The position numbers and the translations under genes were made by a program. 45,165 nucleotides of DNA from Bacillota bacterium (GTDB taxonomy: Bacteria > Bacillota > Clostridia > Oscillospirales > Ethanoligenentaceae), in contig JAEWAU010000118.1 in assembly GCA_023391535.1 (NCBI GenBank), positions 1 through 45,165 of the forward strand, read 5' to 3'. Of this stretch, positions 1-7,689 are shown piece after piece. The notes beneath the pieces were generated by a model. That model did not search any database, was not told where the DNA came from, and saw only the letters and a list, made by a program, of their open reading frames with translations. Position 1 is the stretch's first letter, and the number at the start of each line of letters is the position of its first letter.

Positions 1-52
1 GCGTGGAACCGCAGCGCCCGGCTGTTTCGGCGTTTTTGGGGTTTTTCGGCGC

Positions 53-871
53 TCAGCTTCCCGCGCGCAGCCGCCGAAAGGAGGATTGCAGACGCTGGCC
101 CGCCATCACGAGCGCAAGCACGCCCACCGAAATCAGCGCCGTCATGCCGCCCGGAGCGCAGCCTGCGTAATACGAGAGGAAGAAGCCCGCGAGGATATCC
201 ACCACGCTGAACAGCACGGAGGCCGCGAGCGTCGCCTTAAACCCTTTTTTGAGCTGGAGCGCCGCCGCCACGGGCAGCGCGATCATCGAGGAGAGCACCA
301 GTACGCCCACGATGCGGATGGAAACCGAAATGGCCGCCGCCACCAGAATCGAAAACACATAGTTGATGAGCCGCACGCGCACGCCCGCCACGCGCGCCGC
401 GTCCTCGTCGAAGGTGATGGCGACGAGCTGGTTGTGGAGCAGAATCAGCGTAAGCACGGAAACGGCGCTGAGCGCCGCCACGGTGGCCAGTTCGGCTTTC
501 GTCACGGTGAGGATGCTCCCGAACATATAGCGGTTGACATCCTGATGGATGGCGCCCGAGCTCATGATGGTGATGGCGGTGCCTACGCTCAGCGAGAGCA
601 CGATGGTGAGAATGAGATCGGCATATTTGCGAAAATAAGAGCGCAGCAGCTCGATGAGCGCGCCGCAAGCCGAGGTGAACACGAAAGCGCCCAGAATCGG
701 GTTCGCGCCGAGCAGCAATCCGCCCGCAATGCCCGCGAGCGACGAATGGGCGAGCGTATCGCCGATCATCGAATAGCGGCGCAGCACCAGAAAGATGCCG
801 ATGCACGGGCAGAGCACCGCAATGAAAAGCGAAACGAAAAACGCGTATTGCATGAACTGATACTGCAGCAT
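53..871 (-). CDS. Metal ABC transporter permease (ZnuB/MntB/TroC type)
   Basis: Integral membrane permease of a zinc- or manganese-type ABC importer, about 272 aa from the chosen start. It is hydrophobic throughout, with roughly eight membrane segments. The stretch LVLRRYSMIGDTLAHSSLAG near the N-terminus is the usual hallmark of the ZnuB/TroC family. The start is the ATG at 871 (MLQYQFMQYAFF) because GGAGG lies 5 nt upstream at 877-881; an in-frame upstream start at 949 has no such site. It follows the ATPase gene at 1019-1675 by 147 bp in the same direction and should pair with it. No substrate-binding lipoprotein is in view; it may lie left of the window or elsewhere. Zinc versus manganese cannot be decided from the permease alone. 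Confidence 0.9.
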   Translation of the reverse strand: MLQYQFMQYAFFVSLFIAVLCPCIGIFLVLRRYSMIGDTLAHSSLAGIAGGLLLGANPILGAFVFTSACGALIELLRSYFRKYADLILTIVLSLSVGTAITIMSSGAIHQDVNRYMFGSILTVTKAELATVAALSAVSVLTLILLHNQLVAITFDEDAARVAGVRVRLINYVFSILVAAAISVSIRIVGVLVLSSMIALPVAAALQLKKGFKATLAASVLFSVVDILAGFFLSYYAGCAPGGMTALISVGVLALVMAGQRLQSSFRRLRAGS

Positions 872-1018
872 ATGGGCCTCCAAAGCAGGATTTTGTCGAT
901 TACAGCAAGTCCAATCAGGAACGGGATACCGATTTGGCAGCCCGCTCACCGCATAGTCCTGCCGCCTATGCGCGGGTAACTCCGAAACAGCCGCGGCATT
1001 TTTGTGATTGCTGTAAAA

Positions 1019-1675
1019 TCAGCGTGTACCGAGAAACTCTTTTGTGTACTGTTCCGGCGTGCAGATATGCGCGTGGCCTTCCGCGATGTGGTAGATGAGC
1101 GTGGAGTTGGAGATGGCCGCCTCCAGGTTGTGCTCCACGGAAATGACGGTGATGCCGCGGCTCCGGTTGAGGTCTTTGATGAACGCGTAAATCTCGCGCT
1201 GGCTCTTCACATCCACGCCGGTGGAGGGCTCGTCCAGAATAAGAAGCCCCGGTCCACCCATCAGCGCCCGCGCGATAAACACCTTCTGGAGCTGCCCGCC
1301 CGAAAGCGTGCCCACCAGCGCGTTCGCAAACGCCTCCATATGTACCTGCGCAAGCGCCCTGTCCACTTCGGCCTTGTCGCGCTGTTTGAGAAGGTGCCGG
1401 TAACAGTTGAGCAATTCGCGCACCGTGATGGGGAACTGCGCGCCCGCGCCTTCCGGCTTCTGCGCCACGTAGCCCACGCGCGAATCCGAAATGCGGATGC
1501 TGCCGGAAAGCGGCTGCAGCAGCCCCAGCAGCAGCTTGATGAGCGTGCTTTTGCCGCTGCCGTTATCCCCCAGCACGGAGATGTATTCCCCGTCCTTGAT
1601 GGTGGCGCTCACGCCGTCCAGCAGGTATGGGGCGGTTCCGGTATAGGAAAAGCGGAGCTTGTCGATTTCAATCAT
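1019..1675 (-). CDS. Metal ABC transporter ATP-binding protein (ZnuC/MntA type)
   Basis: Cytoplasmic ATPase that powers the metal importer with the downstream permease. The 218-aa protein has Walker A GDNGSGKST (residues 36-44), signature LSGGQ (124-128), Walker B LLILDEP (144-150) and the switch histidine in SVEHN (182), so all catalytic motifs are intact. The C-terminus carries several His residues and a Cys. The start ATG at 1675 (MIEIDKLRFSY) fits the family N-terminus; the ribosome binding site is weak (AAGGGA about 10 nt upstream). It is first in a two-gene unit with the permease at 53-871 and lies about 115 bp downstream of a sigma-A promoter with a palindrome in its spacer. Metal-responsive repression is inferred from that layout, not proven. 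Confidence 0.9.
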   Translation of the reverse strand: MIEIDKLRFSYTGTAPYLLDGVSATIKDGEYISVLGDNGSGKSTLIKLLLGLLQPLSGSIRISDSRVGYVAQKPEGAGAQFPITVRELLNCYRHLLKQRDKAEVDRALAQVHMEAFANALVGTLSGGQLQKVFIARALMGGPGLLILDEPSTGVDVKSQREIYAFIKDLNRSRGITVISVEHNLEAAISNSTLIYHIAEGHAHICTPEQYTKEFLGTR

Positions 1676-1790
1676 ACGGTTCTGGTTCCCTTTCGCATCC
1701 CGACGTTCCTTCCGGATTCCCCGTCCGGCGGCGCGGAATCGGAATTTTCCGCCCGGCGTTTCGCCTGCGGCGGCTCCGGGCACTTTTTTT

Positions 1791-1820
1791 ATTATACGCG
1801 CAAATAGGAACTATTTGCAA
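1791..1820 (-). promoter_or_regulatory. Promoter with palindromic operator for the metal ABC transporter
   Basis: On the minus strand a -35 TTGCAA (1815-1820) and a perfect -10 TATAAT (1791-1796) are 18 bp apart. The spacer holds a perfect inverted repeat, CAAATAG-N3-CTATTTG (1801-1817), which also overlaps the -35. An operator between the two hexamers is the classic place for a repressor. It does not match a Fur or Zur consensus that I know, so the regulator is unknown. Confidence 0.65.
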
Positions 1821-1854
1821 TACTTATTCTCAATTTTCCCGTTCGGGAACACGC

Positions 1855-1906
1855 AAACCGGCGAACAGCCGCGGAAGAGTTCCCCCTCGCCGTTGTTCGC
1901 CGGTTT
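1855..1906. repeat. Inverted repeat between queT and the metal transporter
   Basis: A 13-bp perfect inverted repeat (AAACCGGCGAACA at 1855-1867 against its complement at 1894-1906) with a 26-nt loop. It lies just past the queT stop and could end that transcript, but no T-run follows on either strand, so it is listed only as a stem. Confidence 0.5.
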
Positions 1907-1959
1907 CGCTCAAGGCAATTTCCCGATCAAACGATAGTTCGCATCTCTGAACGATGCGT

Positions 1960-2517
1960 TTATCGGAGAATGTTATGCGGTTCCTTTTTCCCGGAAGGGG
2001 CGAGACGTTCGGGATACAGCGGAACGTGCAGCCGCACCGAAAGGGTTTTCAGCACTGGTTGAAGCGCCGCCAGCAGCAGATAGCCGCCCGCGAGGCAGAC
2101 GACGGCCTCCCCCGCGCCCACTGAAAGTACGGTGCCCCACAGCGGCAGCTTATACATGAAGCTTAGCTCCGCGCCAACGAGCACGGCGTTGCAGAGGATG
2201 GGCGGAATGGGCGCAAGCCAGCGGTTGGGCATCCGGCTCGTGAGAAACGCCGCCAGCAGCGTGGCAAAGCTGCCCACGGCGACATCCACGAGCGTGACGG
2301 GCACGGGACTGAAAAAGTTGGCGATGACGCACCCGACGAACAGCCCCGGAATGGCGGCCGGCGTGAGAAAGGGCAGCACCGTGAGGGCTTCGGCCACGCG
2401 GAACTGAACAGGCCCGTAGCTGAGCCACGAGAGCGTGATGGTGAGCACGGCGTACACGGCCGCGATTACAGCCGCGGAAGCGATAAAACGGTTTCGGCTT
2501 TGGTTTTCTTGAAACAT
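1960..2517 (-). CDS. queT: QueT-family queuosine precursor transporter
   Basis: Membrane S-component (substrate-binding subunit of an ECF-type importer) of about 185 aa, of the family thought to import preQ1 or related deazapurines for queuosine tRNA modification. About five or six hydrophobic segments are visible; the stretch SYGPVQFRVAEALTVLPFLT followed by PGLFVGCVIANFF is typical of QueT. The start at 2517 (MFQENQ) has GGAG 5 nt upstream. The gene stands alone, with the metal transporter promoter downstream. Its leader (2518-2609) can form two hairpins and a pseudoknot over the ribosome binding site, which fits translational control by a preQ1-type riboswitch, as is common for this family. 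The energising ECF module must be encoded elsewhere. Confidence 0.88.
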   Translation of the reverse strand: MFQENQSRNRFIASAAVIAAVYAVLTITLSWLSYGPVQFRVAEALTVLPFLTPAAIPGLFVGCVIANFFSPVPVTLVDVAVGSFATLLAAFLTSRMPNRWLAPIPPILCNAVLVGAELSFMYKLPLWGTVLSVGAGEAVVCLAGGYLLLAALQPVLKTLSVRLHVPLYPERLAPSGKKEPHNILR

Positions 2518-2609
2518 GGAAGCTCCGCCTTTCTGCAGCGGTTCCGAGGAAGGCCGCATCGTGATTGGAACCGCTGTAAGTCTGCCTTGTGCCGGAGAAC
2601 AGCCGGCAC
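2518..2609 (-). promoter_or_regulatory. queT leader: candidate preQ1-type riboswitch
   Basis: Read on the minus strand, the leader has a 7-bp hairpin (GTGCCGG/CCGGCAC, 2589-2609), then a perfect 10-bp hairpin (CAGCGGTTCC at 2576-2567 with GGAACCGCTG at 2545-2536). The 21-nt loop of the second hairpin contains GCCTT (2554-2550), which can pair with AAGGC (2531-2527) immediately 3' of the stem, and that segment overlaps the AAGGCGGAG ribosome binding site. An H-type pseudoknot that hides the ribosome binding site is the logic of preQ1 riboswitches. I cannot match the conserved core of class I, II or III by eye, so the class is open. Confidence 0.55.
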
Positions 2610-2757
2610 TTCTCCTGCATCGTTCCAAAAGGCGCAGCGCGCTGCCCGGGCAGAAAATGCGGCTTCCCGACAGAATTGCGGATCAAAGTCCGCATCGCAG
2701 CCTTGGACGAAGGCTTTCGACGCGGGTTTTATCGGCTTTGTAATCGGATTTTCGCAT

Positions 2758-2784
2758 AAAAAGGGGCGCTTTTCCGCGCCCCTT
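2758..2784 (-). terminator. Intrinsic terminator downstream of the LiaF-like gene
   Basis: Perfect 9-bp stem (AAGGGGCGC 2761-2769 with GCGCCCCTT 2776-2784), 6-nt loop, followed on the minus strand by a run of five T. It would end transcription coming from the 2979-3674 gene about 200 bp beyond its stop. Confidence 0.7.
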
Positions 2785-2824
2785 CCCCGGCATTCCTATA
2801 AAACCGGAACACCATAGCCCTTTT

Positions 2825-2848
2825 GCCCGCCGGAATTTCCCGGCGGGC
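2825..2848. repeat. GC-rich inverted repeat
   Basis: 9-bp stem GCCCGCCGG/CCGGCGGGC with a 6-nt loop, between the LiaF-like stop and the terminator at 2758-2784. No T-run on the 3' side of either strand. Nothing else recognisable is seen in 2610-2978. Confidence 0.4.
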
Positions 2849-2978
2849 GAAAGAGCTTGTTCCCGTAGTTTTATTTGCAGCATTTTTGAATTGCCGCGGG
2901 CAGGATGGTCGCGAACTGTCCTATTCGGTTTTCGATGCTTATCTTACAGTAACACAACGAGGCAGGAGTGTCAACCGG

Positions 2979-3674
2979 TCAGGGCGCTTGCAGCAGACGC
3001 ACGCTGCCGAACACAGCCTCTCCTTTAATAAACAGAAACGGTTCCCCGCCCGAGGGCAGGCGCACCGGCGCGTCGTTGCGGAAGCCGCCGAACACCGGTG
3101 TCACGCCGGTGCGGTAGGGCACATCGCGCGGCAGCACGATTTCGAGTGTGCCGAACACGGCCGAAACGTCCACCGGCACGGCTCCGCCCCGCAGGGCGAT
3201 TCCGCTGAGATCCACGCGCATGCGGCCGAACACGCTTTCGATGCGCGCTCCCGAAAAAGCCTGCGAATGATTTTCAACGTTCCTATTCGCAAACAGACAA
3301 TCGTATTCGGGATAATCCTGATTATCCTGAACGGATTTGCCGTGAAAGGGCCTCCGGCCATACGTACTGGTAATGATCCAGATGCCGGCCAGCACCACCA
3401 AAATTCCGAAAAACAGGGAACCCGCATGGGGCACGAACGCAAAAACGGAATTGGACAGAATGAGCCACACGCCGAGCAGGAGCAGCAGCGTGTTCCAGAA
3501 ATGGAGCCGGCTGTGCACGATGCTCAGGATGGAGACGAGCGTAATCACAAGGCCCCACCAGACGCCCGCCGCGAGCTGCAGGCTGAACCCGAACACGCTG
3601 TGCGCCAGCAGGAATATGCCGGCCAGAATAATAAGCACGCCGAAAACGATGCCGGACGCACGCGAACGATTCAT
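2979..3674 (-). CDS. LiaF-like membrane protein
   Basis: 231 aa: four membrane segments (about residues 8-28, 36-54, 60-78, 84-103), a short polar link, then a C-terminal domain (about 130-231) with the repeated beta pattern VFGRMRVDLSG, VFGTLEIVLP and VFGGFRND. This is the LiaF C-terminal domain, also called the cell-wall-active antibiotics response domain. In Bacillus LiaF restrains the LiaRS envelope-stress two-component system. No liaR or liaS lies beside it here, so its partner is unknown. The start ATG at 3674 has GGAGG 8 nt upstream. It is separated from ftsH by a terminator hairpin and followed by its own terminator, so it looks monocistronic. Confidence 0.75.
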   Translation of the reverse strand: MNRSRASGIVFGVLIILAGIFLLAHSVFGFSLQLAAGVWWGLVITLVSILSIVHSRLHFWNTLLLLLGVWLILSNSVFAFVPHAGSLFFGILVVLAGIWIITSTYGRRPFHGKSVQDNQDYPEYDCLFANRNVENHSQAFSGARIESVFGRMRVDLSGIALRGGAVPVDVSAVFGTLEIVLPRDVPYRTGVTPVFGGFRNDAPVRLPSGGEPFLFIKGEAVFGSVRLLQAP

Positions 3675-3725
3675 AAAGAAAGCCTCCCCGAAGCAGTGCC
3701 GTTTGTTGATTTACAGGACGACAGA

Positions 3726-3747
3726 AAGGCGGCCCGAAGGCCGCCTT
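3726..3747 (-). terminator. Terminator hairpin after ftsH
   Basis: Perfect 9-bp stem AAGGCGGCC/GGCCGCCTT with a 4-nt loop, directly after the ftsH stop codon. Short T-rich tails follow on both strands. Confidence 0.65.
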
Positions 3748-3750
3748 TTG

Positions 3751-5631
3751 TTATACGGGCATATCTGCGAGCATGTTCGGATTCAGCGGCCCGGGGCCGT
3801 CTTCAAAGAATTTTTCAAATTCCTCTCCGGACATCTTCTCGTTTGCAAACAGGTATTGCGCAACGCTGTTGAGCTTATCGCGGTGCTCCTGCAGGATGCC
3901 GCGCGTCTTTTCGTAGGCTTCGTCGATGACGTTCTTCATCTCGGAATCGATTTCGGCGGCCACGTTCTCGGAATAGTTGCGGGCCTGCGCGAAATCACGC
4001 CCCAAAAAGACCTCGTCGTGCTCGGTGCCGTAAACGATGGGCCCGAGTCGTTCGCTCATGCCGTAGGTCGTCACCATTTTGCGGGCAATTCCCGTGGCGC
4101 GCTCGATATCGTTGGAAGCGCCGGTGGAAATATCGCCTATGGCGATGCTTTCCGCCACGCGCCCGCCGAGCAGCGAGCAGATTTCCTCGAACATCTCGGT
4201 TTTGGAGGTGTAGTATTTATCCTCCACCGGAGGCGAAAGGGTATAGCCGCCCGCGCGGCCGCGGGGGATGATCGAGATCTCCTGCACGGGATTTTGCGTT
4301 GGCAGGTATTTTGTGGTGACGGCGTGGCCCGCCTCGTGGAACGCCGTGATTTTTTTCTCATGGTCCGTGATGATACGCGAGTGCTTTTCCGGCCCGGCGA
4401 TCACCTTGATGGTGGCCTCTTCAATGTCCCTGCGGTCGATGACATGCTGGCTGCGGCGCGCGGCCAGAAGCGCCGCTTCGTTGAGCAGATTCTCAATATC
4501 CGCACCCGTAAAGCCGACGGTGGTTTTGGCGATATCCGCAAGATTCACATCCGGCGCAAGCGGCTTTCCGCGCGAATGCACGCGCAGGATCGCCTCGCGT
4601 CCCTTGATATCCGGCACGCCCACATAAACCTGGCGGTCGAAACGGCCGGGGCGCATCAGAGCGGGGTCGAGGATATCCGGGCGGTTGGTGGCCGCCACGA
4701 TGATGACGCCCTCGTTCGCGCCGAAACCGTCCATCTCCACAAGGAGCTGGTTTAGCGTCTGCTCGCGTTCGTCGTGCCCGCCGCCGAGCCCCGCGCCGCG
4801 GTGGCGGCCCACCGCGTCGATTTCATCGATGAAGATGATGCAGGGCGAGCTCTTCTTGGCCTGGTCGAACAGATCGCGCACGCGGGAAGCGCCCACGCCC
4901 ACGAACATTTCCACGAAATCGGAACCGGAAATGGAGAAGAACGGCACACCCGCTTCGCCGGCCACGGCTTTGGCAAGCAGCGTCTTGCCCGTGCCCGGAG
5001 GGCCGATGAGCAGCACGCCCTTCGGGATACGCGCGCCGAGCTCGTTGAATTTATGCGGGTTTTTGAGGAATTCCACGATTTCGCGCAGTTCCTCTTTTTC
5101 CTCGTCCGCACCCGCGACGTCTCCGAAGGTGGTGCGCTTCTTTTCATCCGAAACCTGTTTGACGCGCGCCTTGCCGAACGACATCACCTTGCCGCCGCCG
5201 GCTCCGCCGTTGGCCTGGTTCATCATAAACACGTACATCACGACGAGGAAGATGATAAACAGCGCCCACGGAAGCAGGCTGATCCACCACGGGGCTTGCC
5301 AGGCCTGGATATAATCGTAGGTGATCTGATTGGCGGGATGATCCTTGTTGTAATTCACCACGATGGGCTGCACGGTGCTGAGGAACAGATCGACGCTGGG
5401 TACCGTGTATTTGATCTGGTTTGCGCTGTCGCGCAAGGTGAGAACAAGGTCGCCGCTCCCGAGCTGGAGCTGGTAGTCCTTGACGTCGTCCTGCTGGAAA
5501 TAGCTGATCACCGTGGAATACCGGATTTTCTTCTGCGAAGTCTGGTTATTGGAAAACAGACTGAGCGCCAGTATGATCAGAATGATGACGACGATATATA
5601 TGGCAATGCCGCGCATGTTTTTTTTGTTCAA
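3751..5631 (-). CDS. ftsH: ATP-dependent zinc metalloprotease FtsH
   Basis: Membrane-anchored AAA+ protease for quality control of membrane and regulatory proteins. From the TTG at 5631 the product is 626 aa. It has an N-terminal membrane anchor (about 8-27), an extracytoplasmic domain, a second membrane segment (about 117-138), Walker A GPPGTGKT (210-217), Walker B IIFIDEID, the second region of homology ending RPGRFDR, and the zinc site HEAGH (432-436). A GTG at 5640 opens the frame, but the ribosome binding site AAGGAGTG overlaps it and is placed about 8 nt before the TTG, giving LNKKNMRGIAIY, the usual FtsH start. It is last in the tilS-hpt-ftsH order conserved in Firmicutes, 45 bp after hpt, and a hairpin terminator follows. 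Confidence 0.97.
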   Translation of the reverse strand: MNKKNMRGIAIYIVVIILIILALSLFSNNQTSQKKIRYSTVISYFQQDDVKDYQLQLGSGDLVLTLRDSANQIKYTVPSVDLFLSTVQPIVVNYNKDHPANQITYDYIQAWQAPWWISLLPWALFIIFLVVMYVFMMNQANGGAGGGKVMSFGKARVKQVSDEKKRTTFGDVAGADEEKEELREIVEFLKNPHKFNELGARIPKGVLLIGPPGTGKTLLAKAVAGEAGVPFFSISGSDFVEMFVGVGASRVRDLFDQAKKSSPCIIFIDEIDAVGRHRGAGLGGGHDEREQTLNQLLVEMDGFGANEGVIIVAATNRPDILDPALMRPGRFDRQVYVGVPDIKGREAILRVHSRGKPLAPDVNLADIAKTTVGFTGADIENLLNEAALLAARRSQHVIDRRDIEEATIKVIAGPEKHSRIITDHEKKITAFHEAGHAVTTKYLPTQNPVQEISIIPRGRAGGYTLSPPVEDKYYTSKTEMFEEICSLLGGRVAESIAIGDISTGASNDIERATGIARKMVTTYGMSERLGPIVYGTEHDEVFLGRDFAQARNYSENVAAEIDSEMKNVIDEAYEKTRGILQEHRDKLNSVAQYLFANEKMSGEEFEKFFEDGPGPLNPNMLADMPV

Positions 5632-5676
5632 GTGAATCACTCCTTTTGCCGCGCGCCGCCGCTGCGCCGGGGGGCG

Positions 5677-6219
5677 TTATGATTTGTAAACTTCCGGCTT
5701 CAGCACGCCGACAAAGGGCAGATTGCGGTATCTTTCCGCGTAATCCAGCCCGTAGCCGACCACGAATTTATCCGGGATGTCGAAGCCATGATAATCCGCC
5801 CGTATATCCACGCGGCGGGAATAAGGCTTATCGAGCAGGGTGCAGATTTTCAGGCTGCGCGGGGAACGCGCGGAGAGAATCTGCATCAGATAATGCAGCG
5901 TAAAGCCACTGTCGAGGATATCTTCCACCAACAATACGTCGTAATCCTGCAGCGGAAGGTCGAGATCCTTGATGATCTTGACAACGCCCGACGTTTTGGT
6001 TCCCGCGCCGTAGCTTGAAACCGACATGAAATCGATGCGGGCCGGTATGGATACTTTTTTCATGAGGTCGGACATAAACACGACCGAACCTTTAAGGATG
6101 CCCACCAGCAGCAGGTTTTTTCCTTTATAATCCTCGCTGATCTGTGCGCCCAGCTCGGCCACCTTTTTTTCGAGCGCTTCTTGGGAAAGCAGAATCTCCG
6201 CGATATCGTCCAGCAACAA
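5677..6219 (-). CDS. hpt: Hypoxanthine phosphoribosyltransferase
   Basis: Purine-salvage enzyme that joins hypoxanthine or guanine to PRPP to make IMP or GMP; cytoplasmic. The 180-aa protein is of normal length and carries the PRPP loop VLLVEDILDSGFTL, the flexible-loop SYGAGT region and the base-binding KFVVGYGLDYAERYR near the C-terminus. The start is a TTG at 6219, immediately after the TAA of tilS, with GGAGG about 5 nt upstream; no in-frame ATG lies nearby. It sits between tilS and ftsH, a conserved arrangement in low-GC and clostridial Firmicutes. In Bacillus, HprT and TilS work together at the ftsH promoter; that role here is inference only. Confidence 0.95.
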   Translation of the reverse strand: MLLDDIAEILLSQEALEKKVAELGAQISEDYKGKNLLLVGILKGSVVFMSDLMKKVSIPARIDFMSVSSYGAGTKTSGVVKIIKDLDLPLQDYDVLLVEDILDSGFTLHYLMQILSARSPRSLKICTLLDKPYSRRVDIRADYHGFDIPDKFVVGYGLDYAERYRNLPFVGVLKPEVYKS

Positions 6220-7689
6220 TTAGCCCTCCAGGTTTTTGATTTCTATCCGAAAAGCGCGTTTTGTCTCTTTACGCAACGCACAACGCTGCGCCGCGCCGAA
6301 GCCGCCCACCCAGAATACGCCTTCGGCATCGGCGGCAACCGGCACGCGGGACCTTTCCTCCGCCGGTATGCCGGCTTCGTTAAACAGCTTTTTCAGCGTC
6401 TTCGTAACTCCGCGGCCCGCCGGGCAGAACAAATCTCCCGCCTCACGGGTGCGTACCACTGCGTTGTCTTTTATTCTATCACAATCTACCACGCTTTTAA
6501 AATATTGTTTTTTAATATTTTCAAATTTTTTTGTCCATTCGCCGGAGAAATCCGCGGAAACATCCGCAATTGTCAGCACAAAGACGGAAGTCCGGTAAAC
6601 CCCGGGTGCGAACGGAAGCGAAAGTTCCGCCGCGCTTTCCTCCTCCGGACGCGAAAAAAGAAGCTGCCCGCGGAACACCCGCGCGAAACAGCCGCCGCGC
6701 AGCTCGGTTTTCCCTTCCCGCCGCCGCACCAGCTCCGCCAGCGCCTCCACGTGCCGGAACTCCTGTTCCGCGCCCGAAAAGAGCCGCGCCGCCGCGCCCA
6801 GGCTCCGGCGCAGCAGGGCCGGCTCCGCCTGCGCGAGCGGCTCAAGCCGATACGCCCCGGCGCGCAGGCGCGCGCTTGCAAGCAGTTTTTGCGCCTGCCC
6901 TTCCAGGTACGCCTCGTCCTCCGCCAGAATTTCGAACAGGCGTCCCTCCGCCCGGGGAAACGCGGGGTTGATGCCGCACAGTACCGGCACGGCGTCGAGC
7001 CGGATGCGGTTTCGCGCGGGCGCGCGGGAAAAGTTGGAACTGTCGTCTACATATTTTATACCGTAAAAGCGGCAATATTCTTCGGTATCGGCGCGGGTGC
7101 AGGCGATGAGCGGGCGCACGATGCGCCCGCGCACGGGCGGGATTCCGCACAGGCCGTGCAGACCCGTTCCGCGCGCAAGGTTCAAAAGCTGCGTTTCAAT
7201 GCGGTCGCTGAGCGTGTGCGCCGTGGCGACGCGCACGGAAAGCTCCCCCGCGGCCGGGGCGCTTGCACCGGCCGTTCCGCCCGTTTCCCGCGCAAAGCGC
7301 CGTTCTAGCTCTTCGGCTTTTTGCGCAAAAAAGGCGTACCGCACCGCGCGGCCCGCTTCCTCGATGGATTCCCCGCGCTCTTTTGCGCGCGCGGCCACAT
7401 CCTCGCGCAGCACGAACAGCTCCACGCCGAGCTCCCGGCAGAACGCGCGCACGGTTTCCTCGTCGCGCATCGCCTCGCTGCCGCGCAATAAGTGGTTTAC
7501 ATGCGCGGCATACACCGAAAGGCCCGTTTCGCGCCGCGCGCACAGCCAGTGCAGCAGCGCCATGGAATCGGCGCCGCCCGAAACGCCCGCCAGAACGATT
7601 TTCCCCAGCATCCCGAAACGGCGTTCCGTCCGCTGCGCCTCCGCTTCGAGCCGCGGCCGGGATTCGGGAGCGTCAGGAGCGCGGTTCAT
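6220..7689 (-). CDS. tilS: tRNA(Ile)-lysidine synthase TilS
   Basis: Modifies C34 of the CAU-anticodon isoleucine tRNA to lysidine using ATP and lysine, changing decoding from AUG to AUA. 489 aa. The PP-loop ATPase motif SGGADSMALL lies near residues 38-47 after a short Arg-rich N-terminal extension, followed by the HVNHLLRGSEA region typical of TilS, a middle substrate-binding domain and a C-terminal domain with the family stretch RTREAGDLFCPAGRG. The ATG at 7689 overlaps the end of dnaB by 17 bp and has GGAGAGG in reach. Its TAA is directly followed by the TTG start of hpt. Codon use is very GC-rich, like its neighbours. Confidence 0.95.
   Translation of the reverse strand: MNRAPDAPESRPRLEAEAQRTERRFGMLGKIVLAGVSGGADSMALLHWLCARRETGLSVYAAHVNHLLRGSEAMRDEETVRAFCRELGVELFVLREDVAARAKERGESIEEAGRAVRYAFFAQKAEELERRFARETGGTAGASAPAAGELSVRVATAHTLSDRIETQLLNLARGTGLHGLCGIPPVRGRIVRPLIACTRADTEEYCRFYGIKYVDDSSNFSRAPARNRIRLDAVPVLCGINPAFPRAEGRLFEILAEDEAYLEGQAQKLLASARLRAGAYRLEPLAQAEPALLRRSLGAAARLFSGAEQEFRHVEALAELVRRREGKTELRGGCFARVFRGQLLFSRPEEESAAELSLPFAPGVYRTSVFVLTIADVSADFSGEWTKKFENIKKQYFKSVVDCDRIKDNAVVRTREAGDLFCPAGRGVTKTLKKLFNEAGIPAEERSRVPVAADAEGVFWVGGFGAAQRCALRKETKRAFRIEIKNLEG

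Noticed and set aside
1..52. Possible gene end at the left edge
   Set aside because: Only 52 bp beyond the permease stop; no frame or hairpin can be judged.
1815..1833. Fur-box-like sequence TTGAGAATAAGTATTGCAA upstream of the metal transporter
   Set aside because: Symmetry is poor when checked base by base; the perfect palindrome beside it is a better operator candidate.
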